Positions 1 through 10,531 of a stretch of DNA of 64,000 nt are shown here, piece after piece. Made by a program: the position numbers and the translations under genes. Position 1 is the stretch's first letter. Each line of letters begins with the position of its first letter. The stretch is from Pinus tabuliformis (lineage: Eukaryota > Streptophyta > Pinopsida > Pinales > Pinaceae), in assembly GCA_031772625.1 (NCBI GenBank), contig CM062814.1, positions 367,607,781 to 367,671,780 of the forward strand, written 5' to 3'. The notes beneath the pieces are model-generated. The model made no database searches and was not told the DNA's origin. It was given only the letters and a program-made list of their open reading frames with translations.

Positions 1-289
1 GGATTATGTTTGTTATAGCACTATGCATCTATTTCCCTCCTTCCTCTCCTTCTCTCTACCATTACTACAACTTCAGTTTTAAGGTGTCTCATTTTCGTGT
101 GTCAGCCACTAGAAGAAGAAGTCAATTCTCTTTGAGATTTCCCTAATATACCCCTAGCATTTGTATCCATGAGTTGACCTAAATCTACCTCATTGAAGTC
201 TTATTGAACCAAGCCCCTCCTATTACCTTTTTTACGTGACAATTGGAGTGTTGAAAACCCATCACAGATAATCTCTTAAGCGCTCCTCT

Positions 290-960
290 ATTTAAACTAT
301 CCTAGGCATTGGTCTAAAATCAAACCAGATGTTGTCTCTAGGAAGCTTTCTCTATCTCCCGAAGCACTTGTGTCACAGAGTGCTAGATTTAGCTACAACA
401 CCCTTCACACAAAGTTGGGTATCAAGGATTTTGAGTGGCATTTTTTACTCAAGTACCATCGCTGTCTACAAAAGTACATTGAGGACAAGATGGAGTTCCT
501 GGACATCTCCTCACTCAGCATGATGTACTGATACACTGTCAAGATTGAATAGAAGTTTAAATAAAATCAGTGAAACTTTGGATCGTCAAATTTGAAGCAA
601 GGAAAAGGCACCCCCAAACCACTATCAAAGGATAAATCCAAGGCAGGGTGACCCAGGAAAACCCACTGAAGCTATAAGCAAAGAACAATACCATGAAGAC
701 AAAGAAGGACACAGGACAATGGTGTGAGTTCCATACAAGCTCCACTCACAACACAAGTGAGTGTCGGGCCAAGCAGGCACTGGTGGTTGAGTTGAATGCT
801 TACAAATCAGATGCATGTTCGGACTCTAAGTCGGAACCTGAGAAGTGGAATGACAAAGGGAAGCATATCATTGATGCAGAGCCCAGTGCCATCATCGCCA
901 CCACTAATATCTAGAAGAATGCTCCTAAAGATCTAGAGGATGGGGAATGCTTTTTCCACT
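290..960 (+). pseudogene. E gag remnant with modified zinc knuckle
   Basis: From about 315 to 530 one frame encodes a gag C-terminal region (...EALVSQSARFSYNTLHTKLG...). After several stops, 693-914 holds a conserved segment WCEFHTSSTHNTSEC. This is the knuckle-like CxxH...HxxxxC motif placed just before the protease in many plant gypsy polyproteins. Gag would form the virus-like particle and bind RNA. Several in-frame stops between 525 and 690 make this a pseudogene. Bases 1-290 are probably the gag N-terminal region or leader, but I cannot read them with confidence. Confidence 0.65.
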
Positions 961-1260
961 CACAAATGTGCATGAAGGGTTTTCTACTGCAATTCATTGT
1001 CGACAGCTGGAGCCAAAATAACCTCATTTCAGTAGAGTTCATCAAGCATTTAGGCCTACCAACTACAAAAACAATCTCAGTCGTACACCATCGGGTGGCT
1101 TCACCAAGGACAAGATCTCCATGTCAGCCAACAGTGTCGCCTTCAATACAGCATCAAGCCCTTCATGGATGAGGTACTGTGTGATGTTACTCCTCTTGAA
1201 GTTTGTGATGTATTATTAGGACAACCATACTTGTGGAAGAAACATGTTGTATATTAGTCT
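960..1260 (+). pseudogene. E aspartic protease remnant
   Basis: The segment 966-1172 begins with a conserved pre-protease stretch and contains FIVDSWSQNNLIS. This corresponds to the D-S/T-G active-site loop of retrotransposon aspartic proteases, with the usual glycine replaced by tryptophan. A later stretch, VCDVLLGQPYLW near 1200-1235, is the second conserved protease block, but it lies in another frame, so at least one frameshift separates them. The enzyme would have processed Gag-Pol. The mutated active site and the frameshift show that it is dead. Confidence 0.65.
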
Positions 1261-1473
1261 AGACCTCGCTCTTTGATTATTACTTTGGGAGATAACTTTT
1301 ACAGGATACCGGAGGTAGCCTCGCCTACTGCCATCTCTTTGATCACTGTAAAGAAATGCATAAATATCATTTCCTAGACCAAGACATTTGCTTTCGTTGT
1401 GATTCACCCTTAGGCCAAGAAGAAGGTTGTGACCACGATTTCCAGACAGAGATCCTCCACACAACAATAGCAC

Positions 1474-2460
1474 ATGGACAAGGTCATAGAGGAGTACATG
1501 GACATTTTCGCCTCACCTATAGGGGTACCTCTGCACTATCAGGTCCAACACTCCATCGATCTGGCCCCAGGTGCGTCGCTACCCAATGGACTGATCTATC
1601 AATATTCTGTTCTAGAGAATGAGGGGGTCAAGAGGCAGATTCAGGAGCTGTTGCAGAAAGGGTGCATCAGACTAAGCTCATCACTCTATGGGAGCCCGAT
1701 TTTATTGGTATAGAAGAAGGACGGGACCTGAAGAATTTGTATTGACTCTCGGGTGGAGAATAAGATCATTGTTAGGTACCCAATCCCATAGATTGATGAG
1801 CTTCAGGACCAGCTTAAGGGGGAAAACTATTTCAGCAAGATTGACTTAAAGTCTTGTTATCACCATGTGCCTATTGAACCCTGTGATGTGTGGAAGACCG
1901 CCTTCAAATCCAAGGAGGGCATTTTCGAATGGTTGGTTATGAATTTTGGGTTGATGAATGCCCCCACGACCTTCACGATATTGATGGATGACATCTTGTG
2001 ACCCTTCACCAATGAATTTAAGGTGGTGTATTTAGGTGACATCTTGTTCTTCAGTGACATTTGGGAAGAGCACCTCCACCATATTCGGTAGGTGCTTCAA
2101 ACCCTTTGACAACACAAGCTGTGTGCCAATTTGGAGAAATACATTTTTGGCATGACCCAGGTTCAATATCTAGGGTATACCATTGATGAGCAGCGCGTGC
2201 ATGTGGACCCATCCAAGATACAATTCATTCGGGATTGGTTAGCCCCAACCACTCTAACAAATTTCCGTAGCTTTCTCGGTCTTTCCAATTTCTATTGTAG
2301 GTTTGTGTTGGGGTTCTCTCGTATCACTTCACCTTTAAGTCAGGTCATCAAAGGTGGAGCGAAAGAAAAGTTCTTTTGGGATGAATCCAAACAAGAGGCA
2401 TTTTCCGAGTTTAAGCACCACCTCTGCTCATCACCAGTGCTCACATTACCAAACCCGCAA
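1474..2460 (+). pseudogene. E reverse transcriptase remnant
   Basis: The conserved gypsy RT blocks run in order: LLQKGCIRLSSSLYGSPILLV (about 1648-1710), KIDLKSCYHHVP (about 1840-1870), WKTAFKSKEGIFEWLV (about 1892-1940), and the polymerase active-site region near 2020-2050. The active site reads YLGD instead of the catalytic YxDD, so one of the paired aspartates is lost. The thumb region (VQYLGYTIDEQRVHVDP) and FLGLSNFYCRFV follow in an uninterrupted frame at 2131-2463. In-frame stops occur near 1711, 1729, 1791, 1999 and 2107. The element cannot make its own RT. Confidence 0.85.
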
Positions 2461-2463
2461 TAA

Positions 2464-2830
2464 CCATTTGGGGTCGAGATAGATGCCTTCAACTATGCTA
2501 TTGGTGCAGTTCTTACTCAACAGGGGCATCTAGTGGCATATCATAGTGAGACACTTTTAGACACATCTCAAAAGTATTCCACCTTGACAAAGAGATGTAT
2601 TCCATTGTGCATGTCTGGCGAAAATGGAAATATTACATTTTGGGGAACTAAACGGTCATCCACAGAGACCACCGACCCTTGGAGTTCATACAGACAAAAT
2701 GGAAGTTGTAGAATGATCAGCATCAGAAATGGTCCACATAACTACAACAATTCCATTTGAACATTAAGTACAAAAAGGGTAACACCAACAATGTTGTAGA
2801 CTGCCTTAGCCGACCACCATTCATGGTGTT
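2464..2830 (+). pseudogene. E RNase H remnant
   Basis: Directly after the RT thumb, an RNase H-like region begins PFGVEIDAFNYAIGAVLTQQG with an in-frame stop immediately before it, followed by VAYHSETL. This is the usual start of the gypsy RNase H domain, whose first catalytic Asp normally lies in ETDASDYAIG. Here that Asp region reads EIDAFNYAIG. A frameshift near 2595 moves the rest to other frames, and HTDKMEV and KKGNTNNVVDCLSRPP mark the end at about 2820. The enzyme would degrade the RNA template. This copy is decayed. Confidence 0.75.
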
Positions 2831-2949
2831 GACCACTATGCTTGATTCTTATGGACACGAGACTACAGGGTGGCCACATCTTTACAAGAGTGATCCAGAA
2901 TTTGGTAGCACATACCTGACATTCCCTGAAGGTAAGAACGCTCCAATTT

Positions 2950-4090
2950 TTCACCTCTAGAATGCACTGTTATGCCACCTGGGACACATCTTCCTTCCTT
3001 CAAGCGCACGTGCTAAGACAATTTGGGAGGTGCACTACAATTGGGCCGTTGGACATTTCAGGGTAGAGAAAACTATGTTAGTGCTGCAGAAGCATTTTAT
3101 TAGCTAAACCTTCAACAATATGTTGGGAAGTACATCAGATCCTCCACTACCTGTGTCATTTCCAAACCAAACATTAAGAAGCAAGACCTATATAGTCCTC
3201 CGCCTACTCCTATTCGACCTTGGGAATCCATCTCCATGGATTACATGTTGGACCTTCATTCTACTAAGCATGGAAATGACTGCATTTTCATGGTCATTGA
3301 TAGATTCTCTAAGATGGTCATTATAGTGGCCTACAAGAAGTGTATCACAATAGAAACCATAGCTAAGCTCTACTTTGAATGAGTGTGGGTACATTTTGGG
3401 ATCCCACGGTCCATTATCTCAAGTCAGGACAACAAGTTCCTAAGTACATTTTGGTCAAGTCTCTAGTCGATGTTGGATACCAAGATCACTATGTCCATGA
3501 CTTTCCACACCCAAATTAATGGCCAAACAGAGGTTGTCAACAACATGATGATACACATTATGCGTACGTACAACTCGAAGTATCCACGCACATGGGATGA
3601 AAGCCTCCCCTATGTCTAGAACATCTACAATAGAGTTCTCCATAGCTACCCTGGCCACAACCCCTTTCAAGTGGGGTTGGGATTCTAGTCACTATGTCCC
3701 ATTGATGTGGTCATACCCTTTGCAGCTACTTAGGTAGATTCGGCTCATGTCCAGTTTGAAGCTAACAGGGCTAACAACTTCATTGAGTGCATTCAGCACA
3801 TCTGCCAGCAGGTCCATGACATGTTGGGCAGAGCCAATGCTATGTACAAGTGGCCTCATCATTAGCATCAGGTGCTACACAAGTTCCAGGTGGGTGACAA
3901 AGTTTGGTTACATTTGTAGAAGGAGCGCCTCGCTTGGCCCCACCGCAAGCTTCACCCACTCTGATATGGGTCTTACACCGTCACAAAGGTTGTAGGGAAA
4001 AAATATTTTGAGCTCAACATTCCACCATTCGTTAGCCTACACCTAGTGTTCAATGTGGACCACCTTCGACCATACTTTCCACCATTACTA
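2950..4090 (+). pseudogene. E integrase remnant
   Basis: The N-terminal zinc-binding region can be followed through CHLGHIFLPSS (about 2971) and GHFRVEKTM (about 3052). The core domain shows SMDYMLDLHSTKHGND (about 3230-3275), then DNKFLSTFW (about 3428), then GQTEVVNNM (about 3520). These match the D-D-E catalytic positions of integrases. The C-terminal GPF/Y-like region follows (FQVGDKVWLHL near 3888, FNVDHLRPYFPP near 4050). Frame changes near 3120 and several stop codons break it. It would have inserted the element's cDNA into the host chromosome. Confidence 0.8.
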
Positions 4091-4149
4091 GACACATCAG
4101 ACATCGCAGAACAACTCACACCAATAGAGTTAAACCCATATTGCATGGA

Positions 4150-4335
4150 ACATATCACAATTGCTCGGATCATGGACATGCACATTAAAAATACTCGATA
4201 GCATAAGATCCAACTATATTGGGTTGTTAAAGTTGACCAACTCCTGCACCAAGGCAAGTGTCTCACTAGGAACCAAGTTCAGCAGAAGTTTCCCCATCTC
4301 ATGGAGGCACTTAATGCAATGGGAACCATTGCTTC
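4150..4335 (+). pseudogene. E C-terminal chromodomain-like segment
   Basis: Downstream of the integrase GPF/Y-like region, a frame with one stop near 4200 encodes HKIQLYWVVKVDQLLHQGKC and then a helix-like end (QVQQKFPHLMEALNAMG). The position and the beta-strand-like first half fit a divergent chromodomain, the module that chromoviruses use for target choice. The usual chromodomain aromatic residues are poorly kept, so this rests mainly on position. The frame closes near 4339. Confidence 0.5.
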
Positions 4336-4379
4336 CTAGGCGGAGGATTAACCTAGGTAGATATTAGTGGCCACCCACC

Positions 4380-4970
4380 TATTCCACTTGGACCCCCACT
4401 ATAATTTCTTTTCAGTTTCCTTAATTCTAGCGCAACTTACTATTTTTGGCATTTTTTCAGATCCTAAACTTCTAGAGCCATTTTGAGGGACTAGAAGGCA
4501 TTTTTAGGGAAAACAGATAGACCCGAAAAACCCCAATTTGGTTTATGAATTTTTTTGGTCATCTCTTTGAGATCTTCGAAACAAGGTATTATGTTAGCCA
4601 AATGGAGATTGTATGCCAAAGTTATGACCCTAGGAAGTTGATGTATTGATTTACCCAAACGAGGCCCACATCTTTGGCTCTTCATCTCCTAGGTTTGGGT
4701 TTTTGGATGTTTAGGGTTTTCCATTATTTCTTAATAATAAATAGGCCTTTTGAGGCTCATTGTAACCTAGTTCAGAGGCATGTAGCTGCCAGGTCTCTTC
4801 TCAAAGATAAGCTACCATCGCCAGGGCTAGTTTATTTTTATTTCTGTATGTAAGAATATTTTCAGTTCTTTGATACTAATGAAATGAAGTTTTATTTTTG
4901 ATCCATCTGTGTGTATATAGGTATTTCTATATTTTGTTGCATTCTTGCATAATTTTGGATCACCCAATGA
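4380..4970 (+). repeat. Probable 3' LTR of E (boundaries unresolved)
   Basis: This stretch has no coding signal. It follows the end of E's polyprotein and precedes the antisense ORF remnant of A, which leaves it as the likely 3' LTR. It contains a TATA-like AATAATAAATAGG near 4733 and AT-rich, poly(A)-site-like sequence near 4870-4905. I could not fix TG...CA ends because the matching 5' LTR is outside the window. Confidence 0.4.
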
Positions 4971-4978
4971 GACTAGTT

Positions 4979-5230
4979 GGATTATGCAGATATGATAGGC
5001 ATGGTGAGCAACCAGTAGCACCCATTGAACTAAACTGAGATGTGGTGGAGGCATTAACAGAGATAGAGAACAACCTTGAGATGTTAACCTTGGACATCCT
5101 AAATGTTGGGATAGATGACCTACCTCTTCGCTATTAGAGGCACACTGTGGGGATTCCTTGACCTATTAGCCATTTGGTACGACGAGTAGCACATGTTGTT
5201 GTATGCTACCATGATCATCATCATGCGTAG
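4979..5230 (+). pseudogene. A antisense ORF remnant (C-terminal part)
   Basis: Read on the + strand, opposite to A's pol, this stretch encodes ALTEIENNLEMLTLDILN, then RHTVGIP and PISHLVRRVAHVVVCYHDHHH, with stops inside. The same end occurs in element B at 49.5-49.7 kb (RYTIGVHDHVSQLLCKVVHVV). The match in the same place and on the same strand in both elements shows that an antisense ORF downstream of pol is ancestral to A and B. The upstream part in A is missing where E begins. Function is unknown. Confidence 0.6.
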
Positions 5231-5385
5231 TCACTAGTATGAGGGTTATATTTTGTTTTTTGATGATGTACTGGCATTTTCGGAGAATAAAGGCCATGGG
5301 GCCTCATGTCTTCAGATGACATTTTTGTAAAAGCTACACTTTTTACAAACACTTATCTAATGAAAGCTACTACTTCTATTTTTGT

Positions 5386-5829
5386 CTATATTGTACAATA
5401 TATGGATGGATATTGCCAATTTAATACATAATCAACCAATGCATAAGCTAATGTGTTTAAATTTCTTGGAATATGTTGATACTCAATATAATCAAATTCT
5501 TTTTCGAAGAGACGAACCCGCAAAAAAATCCTTAACATGGAAGCACTTCTAACTAAATAAACACCATTCAAATGTAATACTATGAGTTGTGAATCTAGCC
5601 TAGCGATCAATCGACGAATGCCAAATGAAATGGAATCAGATAATAGCTCAATCATTGCACTATATTCTACAATATTATTCTTTGTCCAACCAAGGCATAT
5701 CCCAAGAATAGAAACTAACTCATCTATGGGCGAATAAATAACCCAGGCTGTGGAAGATAATTTTTGAGTACTATGATTACTGCCATTAGCGAAGATGATA
5801 TAAGCTTGAGGGAGCATCGACATCTCCAA
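5386..5829 (-). pseudogene. A second (additional) RNase H domain, 3' of integrase
   Basis: This open frame of 147 codons resembles RNase H with the layout of the additional RNase H known from Tat elements. The conserved Glu lies in NIVEYSAMIELL and a conserved Asp in RLDSQLIVLHLN. At the first catalytic position the usual Asp (F-D-G-S in relatives) reads F-A-N-G-S, so one metal-binding residue seems lost. The C-terminal part (EYQHIPRNLNTLAYAL) matches the RNase H handle region. It lies after the integrase C-terminal region, and element B has the same arrangement. It would remove RNA during cDNA synthesis. Loss of the Asp implies that this copy is inactive. Confidence 0.75.
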
Positions 5830-5930
5830 ATCAAGTTTAAAAAAAGATAAGTGGGAGAAGTAGGGAAAAATCGTAAAAATCTATTAAAAATTGCCACATG
5901 TAAACTATGGTACAACAATATACAATTTTT

Positions 5931-7100
5931 TCACCAAACAATAAAAGAATAATATCTCTTTAGGTAAAGACCCTTTATGGGCTTTCCTAAATGAATTCCA
6001 TCATAATCAACTAGTTCATAGGCCCCTTTTTCTAGTGCACATTTTACAACATAAGGGCCATGCCACATGAGCTCGAATTTACCAACGCCTAACTTATCAT
6101 GCTCTTGATCATAGACCAAGACTAAATCACCCTCTGCATATGAACAAGGTATGACATTTTGATTATATTATGTGTTAACCTATTTATTTTGGGCCTCACT
6201 ATCTAATGTGGCATCACATAAATTGTCATCGAGACGTGCTGAGTACATGAAATCTTCTTCTTTAGTAGAAGTGGTTGGTAATAATTCAGTTTCTAGTTTC
6301 CAAGATGATATCACACATTAAATCGGTAGAACTCCTTCCATGCCATAGACGAGATGGATAGGAGTAAAACTACTCAAAGTTTTTTTTTGTGGTATGGTAT
6401 GCCCACAAGACTGGATAAAGCACTAGATTCCAATATCATTTAAGAGTCTCGATAATCCATTTAATCATGGTGGTTAAAACTTTCTTAACGACTTCTACTT
6501 GGCCATTTTCCTACATGTAATATGGAGTAAAATTGTTATGACACAAGCTTAGCTTCGTGGTAAGATCAAACATCATAAAGTTTTGAAAATGGATGCCATG
6601 GTCTACGACGATGGCTTGTGGAACTCTGAACTGAGCAATCACATCATTGAACATGAAAATGGATGTTGTTTCAACATCATCCTTATATGTACGCGCATCA
6701 CCTAGGCCCATTTCATAATAAAATTTACCGCAAGGATAAAGTACCCATACCCCCTGAGCGAGTGAGGTTGCATGTAAGGAAATCGATGCCCCATTTAGCA
6801 AAAGGAAAGACAATAATGATTAGGCGAACAGGACCTAGGTGTTCAAACATTTTTCGATCATAGATTTGATAGTTATGGTATTTCTGGACCGCAGTTATAT
6901 AGTCTTTGAACATAGAAGGCTATAAATGTGATATGTGTTGTATCTTTTGAGCAGTGGCAAACCCTGACATGTGACCGCCACAAGTTCCAAAAGGGAAGTC
7001 ATTTAATTCCTTTTCAGCTTCCTCGTGAGGGAAACATCATCTTAAGATAGAATCACCACCATGATGATATAGTGTATCACCAACAATATTGTATTGCTAG
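5931..7100 (-). pseudogene. A integrase remnant
   Basis: The C-terminal region is open at 5931-6119 (KFELMWHGPYVVKCALEKGAYELVD), a GPF/Y-like segment. The catalytic core is spread over 6913-6500: WGIDFLT near 6830, VVDHGIHFQNF near 6590 and ENGQVEVVKKVL near 6510-6480. These match the D, D and E positions. The N-terminal HHCC part is only partly readable (CGGHMSGF near 6970, VQKYHNYQIYDR near 6870). A segment at about 6120-6480 (DETQCD-like linker in B) is frameshifted here. Stops and frame changes show decay. Confidence 0.75.
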
Positions 7101-7139
7101 GATTGACATCAGATACGAAGAAGATCAGTTTGACTCAGT

Positions 7140-7720
7140 TTTGGTTGAAATGTATGGGTCTAAAGATAAATGATGATATCTCCATACCAGGGATATAAAG
7201 TATTGATCAGAAAGAGAGATACATCTAGAAGAGAATCCTCTACCACGTTTTCCATCTCAACACGAGGAATTCAGTAAATACTAATGATTTCTTAGATTTG
7301 GATTTAATGAATTCCAAATCGAATTCTTATAGGATGAATATCCATTTGGAATAATTTCCCCCTATCAATTTCTTGGTAAGAATTTAAACCATGGGGTTGC
7401 AATTGGAAATGACGATACTTTTATGCAATAAAATGTAGTGATGAAAACATTGGACAACTTGAACAGCTACCAAGGCCAATTTCTCCACATGTGCATATTT
7501 CACTTCATTTTTGTCAAATTTCTACTTAAGTAATATATCACATGCTCTTTGTTCGATTCATCTTGCTGAACTAAAACCATGCTAATAGTGAAATCAGATG
7601 CAGCTAAGTATAAAAAGTAGTCTTAATGATAATCAAGAGGATTCAACAACGGTGTATGGCTCAACTCATATTTAAGTGCATCAAAGGCCTTTTGAGGCAC
7701 TTCATCCCAAATGAATGAGA
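7140..7720 (-). pseudogene. A first RNase H (pol-internal), decayed
   Basis: Minus-strand frames give short RNase H-like stretches, including SDFTISMVLVQQDESNKEHVIYYL-type sequence near 7620-7520 and a WYGDI-like motif near 7190. They align in order with the better-kept copy in element B (51623-52141). Frameshifts near 7500 and 7370 break the domain into pieces. It is assigned by synteny with B and position after RT. Confidence 0.6.
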
Positions 7721-7789
7721 TGCCCTTTTTCAACAATAGAGTAAAACCTTTAGTCTGCTTGGCATAGTTATGGATTAATTGATGTAGAA

Positions 7790-8530
7790 AGTTTACTTTC
7801 CCTTTCTAACTTTGGAGTTGGCGAATATTAGAATAACCTCAAGCTTCAGCGGATTGACACGAACACCTTCCTTTGAAATGACAAATCCTAACAATCGATT
7901 AGATTGCACATAAAAAACAAACTTGTGTGGATTCAATCAAATATTGTAATGCCAACATCTGGTAAATATTGCTCTCAAATGCATTGGATGGTCTTCTCGT
8001 CTCAGTGAATGAGCTAGAAAGTCATCCAAATAAGGTTGCAAAATATGCTTGATATCGTCAAATTCATAAGACATATTCCTTTGAAAATTTGCATTGGGAT
8101 TCTTCAAACTCAATTGGAATTTTTGATAGGAAAAGCTCCCCCCATGGGAAGATGAATGTGGTTTTTTGTTGATCATCTTGGAGTATGCTGATTTGATTGT
8201 GGCAATAAAATATGTCAATAAATGAAAAAAAATCATTTCTGGCACATTCGTCAATGATTTGAAGGATATTGGGAGTAGGATAGTTTCCCTTTGAACAGAC
8301 CTTATTGATATCCCTGTAATCGATGCATACTCTAATGGTTCACTATTTCTTGTTAAAAGGTACAATATTAGACACTCAATCAATCAAGGGAACTAGGTAA
8401 ATGAAACCTTCCTTGAGTAGCTTCTTGACCTTAGCTTTAACTGCAACATATTTTTGCGGATGCACCAAACGTAATCATTGTCTGATAGGTTTTCCATCTG
8501 AGTAAGTCATAATCTCATGAACAACAATGC
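7790..8530 (-). pseudogene. A reverse transcriptase remnant
   Basis: The reading runs from the conserved start (PSIVVHEIMTYSDGKP near 8525-8480), through VAVKAKVKKLLKEGFI (about 8445-8400), to the open segment 8383-7937. In that segment PWGSFSYQKFQLSLKNPNA (about 8150-8095) and QPYLDDFLAHS (about 8037-8005) are clear. The catalytic YLDD is retained. LLGFVISKEGVRVNP follows near 7890-7850. A stop and several frame changes are present. The Tat-type spelling of the motifs matches element B. RT copies the element RNA into cDNA. Confidence 0.8.
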
Positions 8531-8630
8531 TTGGGTATATTCTTGGCATTTCCTCATAGGACCAAGCAAAAATGTTGTGGAGTTCTTGAAAAAGGGGCTT
8601 ATATGTTCGAATTTATTCGAATGAGCATGA

Positions 8631-8635
8631 GGTGC
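8631..8635. repeat. Left target-site duplication of N1 (GGTGC)
   Basis: The five bases just outside N1's left LTR pair with GGCGC at 21310-21314, with one transition. Joining 21310 and onward to 8630 and below with one copy restores A's frame (protein text ...HVGASCSFE... on the - strand, matching B's ...HISASCAPIE...). Confidence 0.9.
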
Positions 8636-9274
8636 TGTTGTGGTAAAAACACAACCCCCCCATTATTGATGTGTTCACTTCAATTAATGGGGACCCTTTC
8701 TATAAAATTTTGGCTAAACACCTTTTTGGATTTTATTTTAGTTGATTGCCCTACGCTTTTGTTAATTTTTAGTTTTCTTTAGATTCTTGTTTTGATTTTT
8801 TTCTTAGAATCGATTTTTTACAAGCTTCCCATTGACGCTTGTTTCGCCTCATTTGGTCAACTGGTTTGAAAATGACACTCCTTTGAAATCTCATCATTTA
8901 TCTAGCCTGGGTTAAAAATGCATAAAATGTACAATATTGCATTTTGTAAATAAATTAGTTCAATAAGGCATTCATTTTAAATATTAACCCGTAGCAAGTT
9001 TTTACTAACATTTTTCATTTTTTAGTCATGCAGCCAAATTATTAATTATCGGGGTTTTAAGAAATTCACTCTAAATTCCAAATCAAATCCTAAAACTAAA
9101 AAACTCAATCATTCAAGTGGCTGTAGTTTATTTTTATTATTTTTCATGTGGCTGTAGTTTAAACAATTTCACAGCTTAACTAAATTTCATTTTAATAAAA
9201 TCAAAATAAAAAATAATATTAAATCTTAATTTAATTAAATTAATATATAATTAATTTAATTAAATTAAAATTTA

Positions 9275-9275
<1 letters not shown>

Positions 9276-9316
<41 letters not shown>
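9276..9316. repeat. (TA)n microsatellite in N1 5' LTR
   Basis: This is an uninterrupted alternating AT run. The matching run in the 3' LTR is at about 18967-19001, with a slightly different length and flanks. Confidence 0.9.
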
Positions 9317-9320
<4 letters not shown>

Positions 9321-10523
9321 TTATTTCGCAATCGGGAGATCGCGTCGGAAGTTTTATTGAACATATTTTAAAAAAAATCCCGACACCACACTCTCCCCGA
9401 TCGCCGATACTCCATACCCCCGATCACCGATTAAACAAAAGTCTTTTATATCGCATCGCAAATAAATTGGTTATCGCATCGGGGGGCTTTTAAACAAGCA
9501 CATCTCTTACGACCCCCGATATTCCATCCTCCTGATTGCTAAATAGCGAAAAGGCATAAAAAACAATTACATAAAGCTTGGTATAAGTTTGTTTCAAATG
9601 ACTTTTTCTCTTTAACTCATACGTATGGTCATAATAGTTAGTTTAAATATTTTATATATATATTAGATATGGAAATAATAGTTAGTTTAAATATTATATA
9701 TATATTAGATTTTAAATTAAATTAATTAATTAATATGTAGAATTTAATTAAATTAAAATTTAATTATTATTTAGATCAATATTAATTAGTTTTATTAAAT
9801 TTGTTTATAAATAGCTAATTATATATTAGTTAATTAGATTAATGTTAATTAAAAATTACTTTAGTTTATAATTAGCAATTAAATTAGAATTTATTAGAGA
9901 CTAATTTAGGATTAGTTTTTAATTACATTTTTTTTAGCCCAGCAACAGAATTTCCAGATTCATGCCAGATTTGACCCATCAACTTTGGAAGCTCATAAAT
10001 TGAGTTATACTTGGCCAAATGAGGCCCACGACGGCTCATTGGAAAGAGAAAATCAAGGAGAACATTTTGGAGGAGGTTTCACCAACAGATTTACTCATTT
10101 ATTGGGTCAAAAATCAGGCAGAAGATCATGCTCCGAATTTTGAAAAACAAAATCAATTTTCTGAGTTATTTTCTTCAATTTCATTTATCCAAAGCCTCTT
10201 CTAATTGCAGATCCATTGGCCAACGATATCCTTTGTCAATCAAATCATTACAAGAATCAATACAGAGCTTATATTTTATTTTCAATTATTTATTTAAAAT
10301 AGAATTTGATTGGGTTTGATTTAATTGCCAGAAATGATATTTTGATTGCATTTTAATTTATTTTGATTTCTTTTGTAGGAAAACAGTGGAAAAGATATGG
10401 AGAAAAGGATTTCAAGCAATGAGAATGCTCCAGCAATTGAAGATCAGAATTAGGAGCAAGTAAATTATATTTGGCAAATTTCTCTTCAACAAACTCTCCT
10501 CTCCAAAATTCCTTCACAAATAT

Positions 10524-10531
10524 TATAAATA
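10524..10531 (+). promoter_or_regulatory. Candidate N1 LTR TATA box
   Basis: TATAAATA in an AT-moderate context, repeated at 20215-20222 in the 3' LTR, is the best promoter-like element in the LTR. It would place U3 at about 1.9 kb and R-U5 at about 1.1 kb. No transcript data are available. Confidence 0.45.

Larger units (their letters stand above)
1..4970 (+). mobile_element. Element E: decayed Ty3/gypsy chromodomain-type retrotransposon, 5' end outside window
   Basis: Collinear remnants of gag, protease, reverse transcriptase, RNase H, integrase and a C-terminal chromodomain-like segment are read on the + strand in the order usual for plant chromoviruses. Every domain is interrupted by stop codons or frameshifts, so no intact polyprotein remains. 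The 5' LTR and PBS are not in the window. The 3' LTR probably lies between about 4380 and 4970, ending where antisense-ORF sequence of element A begins, which suggests that E inserted into or truncated A. The family assignment rests on domain order and motif recognition. The exact ends are uncertain. Confidence 0.8.

Noticed and set aside
10019-10204. A 61-codon frame kept in both N1 LTRs
   Set aside because: Both LTRs are recent copies of one sequence, so conservation is expected. There is no domain and overlapping frames are also open.
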